Source: Sciurus carolinensis
Lineage: Eukaryota > Chordata > Mammalia > Rodentia > Sciuridae
Length of the DNA: 64,000 bases
Reading direction: 5' to 3'
Assembly (NCBI RefSeq): GCF_902686445.1
Contig: NW_025920105.1
Coordinates: forward strand, 1,563,120 to 1,627,119
Below are positions 61,252 through 64,000 of the stretch, one piece after another. Below the pieces are notes generated by a model. That model ran no database searches, had not been told where the DNA came from, and saw nothing but the letters and a program-made list of their open reading frames with translations. Within the stretch, counting starts at the first letter, position 1. Each line of letters opens with the position of its first letter. The translations under genes and the position numbers were made by a program.

Positions 61252-62640
61252 GCTCATCAAGATGATTCACAGACTTTTACCCTTAAAAAGAGAGTCCCTT
61301 GGTCCAAGGTCTCAGCTACTTCAGAGGTGGTGGGATAGTGGTGTTTTTCAAACATCTGGGGAAGTTCTCCATGATGATGGGAAATTGTCCATGGCCACAT
61401 TTCACACCTTAAAGATGTGCATTGTGCCTGACTCAGAGGTCCTAGAAGGTTTTTTCTCTTGTCAAAAGAGAGCAGTCAGTGACATGTCAGAGAAAATCCT
61501 GAAAATACTTAAATATGTGCTTTCCATCCACTGTTCAGAAAGATGTTAGAAATCCTGGGCATGCTACATCACCCATAAGATCTCAGTCACATGAGCAATG
61601 ATGTGAAAATGGTGGACGATGTGTAGAGGAATGAGGTTCTCAGTGCTGGGGGAATTAACATCCTTTAAAACTGTCTTGGGTTTTCAGGTGTTAGTGAGGA
61701 GCCTGTCTGCATGGCAGCACCAAAGACCTATTGAGGTTGTTGAAAAGAGGAGGTATTCACATCTCTCCAATTTAAAATAGTCATGTTGACCTTGACTTGC
61801 AGATAAGGCCTGAGATGGTATACTGTTAGGAGCTGAAATGGGACTCAGAGATTTTACTAAGAGAATTATGTTGCCTAAGGCTCAGTGGAGAGTGAGCACT
61901 GGAGGCACAAGTGTATCCTCCCACAGTACCCACAGGAGACTGAGCACTGTTTGGAGAGGGTTGCTCACCCACACTACTCAGAGGACACTGAACAATGGTG
62001 CAGGAGGGGAGATTAAGAATAATACTCAGACAAGACTGAGCACCACTGGGAGAGAAGTGCTCATTCATAGGACTCAGAGATCGTGTGTAAGGTGGGGTAC
62101 ATGAGGTAAAGAGAGAACCAAGAAAAGGTTGAACAATGCTAGGCTGCCTATGGTCACAGACATGCATTAGAGGACTGTGAGATAAGATTGGCAATGGGAA
62201 ATTAGCACATGGCACAGAGGAGACTGAGAAAAACTGGGTGAGGGGTGCTCACCCAGAGGTCCCAGAGCATACTGAGCACTGCTGGATGAGGGTCACTTAC
62301 CCAGAGGACACAGCAGAGACAGAGTATTGGAGAATAAGTGGAACACCAAAACAATATTCAGGGAAAACTGAGAACCTGTGTGCAAGTTCCACTCTTGATA
62401 GGATTTAGATGACCCTGAGCAATCAATGGTGGATGAGTGGAGATTTAGGTCTGGACCCAGAAAAGACTGGGCACTGGTGGGAGAAGGGTGCTCATGTGGA
62501 GGACTCAGAAGATCCTGCACAATGGGGGTTGAGAGGAGTTTTATGGAAGAACCCCAAGAATACAGAGCAAAAATTGATGAAGGGTGCTTGAATACAGGAT
62601 CCAGAGGATATGGAGGCCTTTCAGAACAGGGATTCTCCCC
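61252..62640. repeat. Higher-order unit 1 of the array (about 1.39 kb)
   Basis: Consists of a non-tandem segment of about 650 bp (61252-61900) followed by tandem 48-bp-type units. Landmarks that recur about 1,392 bp later include 'gaaatcctgggcatgctaca' (61549 and 62937), 'ctgcatggcagcac' (61707 and 63096), 'cacatctctccaatt' (61758 and 63146), and the tandem part 'attagcacatggcacagagg' (62200) compared with 'cttagcacatgacacagagg' (63591). Confidence 0.85.
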
Positions 62641-64000
62641 TATAGTGCTCTGAGTTTTTGGAGCCTTTTGGGGAATATTCCTTGGGTAAAAGTTTTAGTG
62701 ATCTCAGATATGGTGGGAATGATCCTATTTCAAAGGTCTAGAGAAGTTCTCAGTGAGGATGGAAAATTTATCATGGTCACATTATACACTGTTATTTGAA
62801 ACTTTGCATTGTGCTGGAAGAGGTCCTAGGTGGTTTTCTCTGTTATCAAGAGTGTAGCCAGTGACATAACAAAGAGGACACTGAAATGCTTTCCATCCTG
62901 AAGTGCTTTCCATCCACTGTTCAGAAAGATGTCAGAAATCCTGGGCATGCTACATCACCCATAAAAACTCAATCACTTGAGCATTGGTGTAGAAATGGTG
63001 GATGACGCATGATGGAATGAGGTCCTTGATTGTGTGGGAATTCGTATCCATTAATATTGTCTTGGGTTTTAAGGCTTTGTTGAAGAGCTTCTCTGCATGG
63101 CAGCACAAAAAGACCTATTACCAATGTTACAAAGTGGAAGTATTCACATCTCTCCAATTTTCAATCATAGTGTTGATATGGACATGCAGAAAAAAATGGA
63201 GATGGTGTATTCACAGTAGCCAGAATTGGACTCACACAGAGACTTCACTAAGAAAACTAAGTGTCCTAGGTTCAGTGAAGAATGAATGCTGGTTGAAGTT
63301 GTGTGCCCAACCACAATACCCCCAGGGGACTGAGAACAAGTGGGGCAGGGATGCTCAACCACAGGACTCAGAGGAATCTGAACAATGGTGCAGAAGGAAG
63401 ATTAAGGACAGAACCCAGAGAACACTGAGCACTGATGGGAGAGGGGTCTCACCCATAGGACTTAGAAAATCATGGCAATGGTGGAGTAGGTGAGGTTAGG
63501 AAAGAAAAGAGAGAAAGCTAGGTAATATCAGGCTACTTATGATAACACAGAGGAGTCCGAGGGGGCTGAGATAAGACTGGTTATGGAAACTTAGCACATG
63601 ACACAGAGGAGAATGAACACTACTGGGTGAGTTGTGCTCACTCAGAAGACCAAGTGTATACTGAGGACTGCTGTATTAGGGGCACTCACCCATAGGACAC
63701 AAAAGAGACAGGGTACTGGAGGGTAAGTGGCATTCCAAGTAAATATCCTGTGAAAATTAGCATCTGTGTGCAAGGGGCACTCACCAGAGGACTCAGATGA
63801 TAATAAGCAATGGTGTGTGAAGGGAGATTAAGGACAGGACCCAGAGAAGAATGAGCACTGTCAGGTGAGGGGTGCTCACCAAAAGGACCAAGAGAAGAGT
63901 GAGCAAGGAATGGTTAGGGAAATCAGAAAAAAAAAGAAAGAGAGAGCACTCTTAGGTGAGGTACACTCAACCACAGGACCCACAGGAGACACAGTAAAGA
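62641..64000. repeat. Higher-order unit 2 of the array (truncated by window end)
   Basis: A second copy of the 1.39-kb unit, diverged from unit 1 by many substitutions and small indels but collinear throughout. Its last part (63850-64000, including the A-rich 'gaaatcagaaaaaaaaagaa') also parallels 60751-60905, showing that the tandem block preceding unit 1 is part of an earlier, partial unit. Confidence 0.85.

Larger units (their letters stand above)
60640..64000 (-). repeat. Higher-order tandem array, 48-bp base unit
   Basis: Degenerate units recur throughout, of two alternating types. Type A contains 'gaggggtgctcacccacagg'. Type B contains 'gagggtagatttagggcag'. Both carry 'ctgagcaatggtggg' or 'ctgagcactggtggg'. 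Read on the minus strand, consecutive units in the best preserved stretches (for example 60870-61170 and 61930-62120) are exactly 48 bp, so an open frame encodes 16-residue repeats with the core PSPTxAQ; A and B units give a 96-bp dimer. The array continues past the end of the window. Some units are longer or interrupted. Confidence 0.9.

Noticed and set aside
60640..64000. CRISPR-like array
   Set aside because: The units are diverged, without identical repeats separated by unique spacers, and the host is a mammal; the structure is a higher-order tandem repeat.

Overview
This is mammalian genomic DNA, most probably from a squirrel-family rodent (Sciuridae: ground squirrel, marmot or tree squirrel). 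The inference rests on its interspersed repeats: ID-type, tRNA-derived SINEs and composite B1/ID-like SINEs with the consensus style I associate with sciurids, rodent L1 elements of several ages, and class II (ERVK/IAP-like) solo LTRs. I found no intact protein-coding gene, tRNA, rRNA or CRISPR array. Most open frames in the window are chance frames or parts of transposons.

Layout. 1-7.9 kb: mostly unique sequence with MIR and ID SINEs and an L1 3' end. 7.9-10.3 kb: an antisense retroviral gag remnant with a clear CCHC zinc knuckle, enclosed by an inverted repeat of about 163 bp. 11.6-12.0 kb: exon-like sequence of unknown identity. 15.3-16.2 kb: a solo LTR inside a SINE. 17.9-20.9 kb: ancient MIR and L2 pieces. 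21.0-21.4 kb: a decayed C2H2 zinc-finger exon. 25.2-25.7 kb: an unidentified long antisense ORF, followed by a degenerate three-copy tandem repeat. 27-28.2 kb: an ancient L1 ORF2 fragment. 29.7-35.6 kb: a degraded but nearly complete antisense L1. 36-39.6 kb: a truncated sense L1 split inside its reverse transcriptase domain by a second LTR. 43.1-45.7 kb: MER5-like DNA transposon, a possible retrocopy, a third LTR of the same family, and directly beside it an unrelated LTR.

48.2-56.5 kb is a nested structure. A younger, almost complete L1 (49.04-54.99 kb), with two 5'UTR promoter monomers, ORF1 and ORF2, appears to sit inside the 5'UTR of an older L1. The younger element is dead. ORF1 has two frameshifts. 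ORF2 has a compensated pair of indels that rewrites a conserved reverse transcriptase motif, plus a single-base deletion before its cysteine-rich tail. Its 3'UTR and poly(A) tail are missing.

57-59.5 kb is richer in G+C and carries at least two splice-bounded exon candidates that I cannot assign. From about 60.6 kb to the end of the window there is a large higher-order tandem array. Its base unit is 48 bp in alternating A/B dimers, and it is nested in a unit of about 1.39 kb present almost twice. On the minus strand several stretches keep an open frame encoding Ser/Pro-rich 16-residue repeats. This array is the least conventional structure in the window.
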